From Herbaspirillum sp. SJZ107 (GTDB taxonomy: Bacteria; Pseudomonadota; Gammaproteobacteria; Burkholderiales; Burkholderiaceae_D), in assembly GCF_006715485.1 (NCBI RefSeq), contig NZ_VFNH01000006.1, forward strand, positions 183,764 to 247,763: a stretch of 64,000 nucleotides of DNA, written 5' to 3'. The notes beneath the pieces were generated by a model that was given only the letters and a program-made list of their open reading frames with translations, had not been told where the DNA came from and ran no database searches. The position numbers were made by a program, and so were the translations under genes. This document shows, piece by piece, positions 62,866 to 64,000 of this stretch (position 1 is the stretch's first letter; each line of letters begins with the position of its first letter).

Positions 62866-63856
62866 CGGCATGACCGTCCCTGCAAAACCGACCTACCGAA
62901 CGACCAACTGGAAAGACTACAACGCGGCATTAAAAGCGCGTGGCTCGCTGCTGATCTGGCTGGACAAGGACATGCGCTGGCACGGCAGTGGCAGTGGCAA
63001 GCGGGGCCGTATTCCGAAGTACAGCGAAGCGGCGATCCAGTTCTGTCTGACCATCAAGGGCTTGTTCAATCTGCCACTGCGGCAAGCGATGGGCATGGCG
63101 CAAAGCCTGCTCGAGCTGGCGGGCCTGGACTGGCAAGTGCCCGATTTCAGCACGGTCAGCCGGCGGCAGAAGCATCTTTCGGTGACGATCGGGGCGCAGC
63201 CGACGACGACTGGATTGCATCTGCTGGTCGACAGTACCGGCATCAAGATGCTGGGTGAAGGCGAGTGGAAGACGAAGAAGCATGGGGCCGACTACCGTCG
63301 CCAATGGCGCAAGGTCCACCTTGGCATTGACGCGGCCACCTTGGAAATTCGGGCCATCGAGGTCACCGACAACGCCACCGGCGACGCGCCGATACTGCCG
63401 TGCCTGCTCGACCAGATTCCCGCCGACGAGATGATCGCGAGCGTCAGCGGCGACGGCGCCTACGACACCAAAGGCTGTCATGAGGCCATTGCGCAACGCG
63501 GCGCGCAGGCGATTATCCCGACCCGCAAGAACGCCAAGCCATGGAAGGACCAGCGTCCCGGTGCAAAAGCCCGCAATGCCATTCTGGCGACTACGCGACG
63601 GCTTGGTAGGAAAATCTGGAAGAAATGGACCGGGTATCATCGGCGCAGCCTCGTCGAGACCAAGATGCGTTGCTTCAAGCTGCTTGGTGAACGCGTCATG
63701 GCGCGTGACTTCGATCGTCAGGTCGCCGAGTTGCAGGTCCGCGCCGCTATTCTCAATCGCTTTACGCGGTTGGGCACGCCCACGACTGTGGCGGTGACCA
63801 TGCCGTAATTCCGTATGGGATTTGGGGTATTACGCGCCCCACTGATTTATGCAACA
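62816..63856 (+). mobile_element. IS5-family insertion sequence (IS903/IS5 type)
   Basis: TGTTGCATAAAT at 62816-62827 and ATTTATGCAACA at 63845-63856 are the inner parts of IS5-type terminal repeats; the outermost bases differ between the ends, so exact borders are uncertain. About 1040 bp, one transposase gene. Confidence 0.8.
62870..63808 (+). CDS. IS5-family transposase
   Basis: 312 residues from ATG at 62870. N-terminal DUF4372-free DDE type: YRTTNWKDYNAALKARGSLLIWLDKDM, RGRIPKYSEAAIQFCLTIKGLFNLPLRQAMGMAQSLLELAGLDWQVPDFSTVSRRQK. Catalytic Asp in LHLLVDSTGIKMLGEGEW, second Asp in SVSGDGAYDTKGCHEAI, Glu in YHRRSLVETKMRCFKLLGERVMARDF. Full length for the IS903/IS5 subgroup and without frameshift. 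Confidence 0.93.
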   Translation: MTVPAKPTYRTTNWKDYNAALKARGSLLIWLDKDMRWHGSGSGKRGRIPKYSEAAIQFCLTIKGLFNLPLRQAMGMAQSLLELAGLDWQVPDFSTVSRRQKHLSVTIGAQPTTTGLHLLVDSTGIKMLGEGEWKTKKHGADYRRQWRKVHLGIDAATLEIRAIEVTDNATGDAPILPCLLDQIPADEMIASVSGDGAYDTKGCHEAIAQRGAQAIIPTRKNAKPWKDQRPGAKARNAILATTRRLGRKIWKKWTGYHRRSLVETKMRCFKLLGERVMARDFDRQVAELQVRAAILNRFTRLGTPTTVAVTMP

Positions 63857-64000
63857 TACATGGACGCATCCAGGTTTGCCAGGCTTTCGATTCGTGATGT
63901 CCAAAAGAGGTAGATTGCAGCCATACATCCGGACTTTGGTCGAGGCGTAGCCTCTGTCCCTGATGGAATTTGCTGACCGGCTCCTGATCAAAGCCACGAG

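Overview
The window looks like part of a large, GC-rich plasmid or plasmid-derived island from a betaproteobacterium, most likely Burkholderiales of the Oxalobacteraceae type (Massilia, Janthinobacterium, Duganella). The grounds are gene content (PEP-CTERM protein, DUF7673-like protein, H-NS-like protein, Csp-type copper protein), codon style and a complete partition/replication core. No rRNA or tRNA gene and no CRISPR array was found.

Layout. (1) 1-18.7 kb is a dense copper/silver resistance island. It holds two DUF305 proteins, a PEP-CTERM protein, a four-helix copper-storage protein, copB-copA, two small divergent Cys/His/Met-rich paralogues, a CusF-like protein, copC-copD, a DUF411 protein, a P1B ATPase, two HMA chaperones and cusCBA. 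Two promoters with 19-bp spacers and CueR-type dyads control the chaperone genes, but no cueR lies in the window. (2) 18.8-25.3 kb is a gene graveyard: orphan transposon-like end repeats, dyads, a tandem duplication and a badly decayed exonuclease I gene. (3) 24.2-34.1 kb is the plasmid core: parS-like palindromes, parB, parA, about 28 dispersed iterons over 2.7 kb, a rep operator, a Rep_3-type initiator, an uncharacterised gene and a tyrosine recombinase. (4) 34.2-52.1 kb is accessory DNA: a membrane protein with a C-terminal cold-shock domain, a broken paralogue of it next to an IS3 remnant, a DUF2325 protein, Ig-repeat and DsbC-like fragments, small hypotheticals, an stbABC/traKLM-like operon preceded by an 11-bp-phased repeat array, an integrase, an intact IS5-family element, an H-NS-like gene and several small genes. 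Two very small genes missed by length cut-offs (35124-35246 and 48397-48561) encode related proteins. (5) 52.1-62 kb holds an IS6-family element that truncated a sensor kinase, a sigma-54 activator, and a divergent operon of M6 metallopeptidase, degenerate ATP-grasp-like protein, ATP-grasp ligase, small protein and membrane-anchored alpha/beta hydrolase. The window ends in a second IS5-family element.

How it works together. The copper genes cover sensing-dependent chaperoning (CopZ/HMA), cytosolic export (P1B ATPase), trans-envelope efflux (CusCBA), periplasmic oxidation and binding (CopA, CopC, CusF-like, Csp) and outer-membrane binding (CopB). ParAB, the palindromes, the iterons and Rep form a self-contained maintenance module. 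The M6/ATP-grasp operon is the best candidate for an undescribed system: its composition suggests intracellular peptide or protein modification with proteolysis, under its own sigma-54 regulator.
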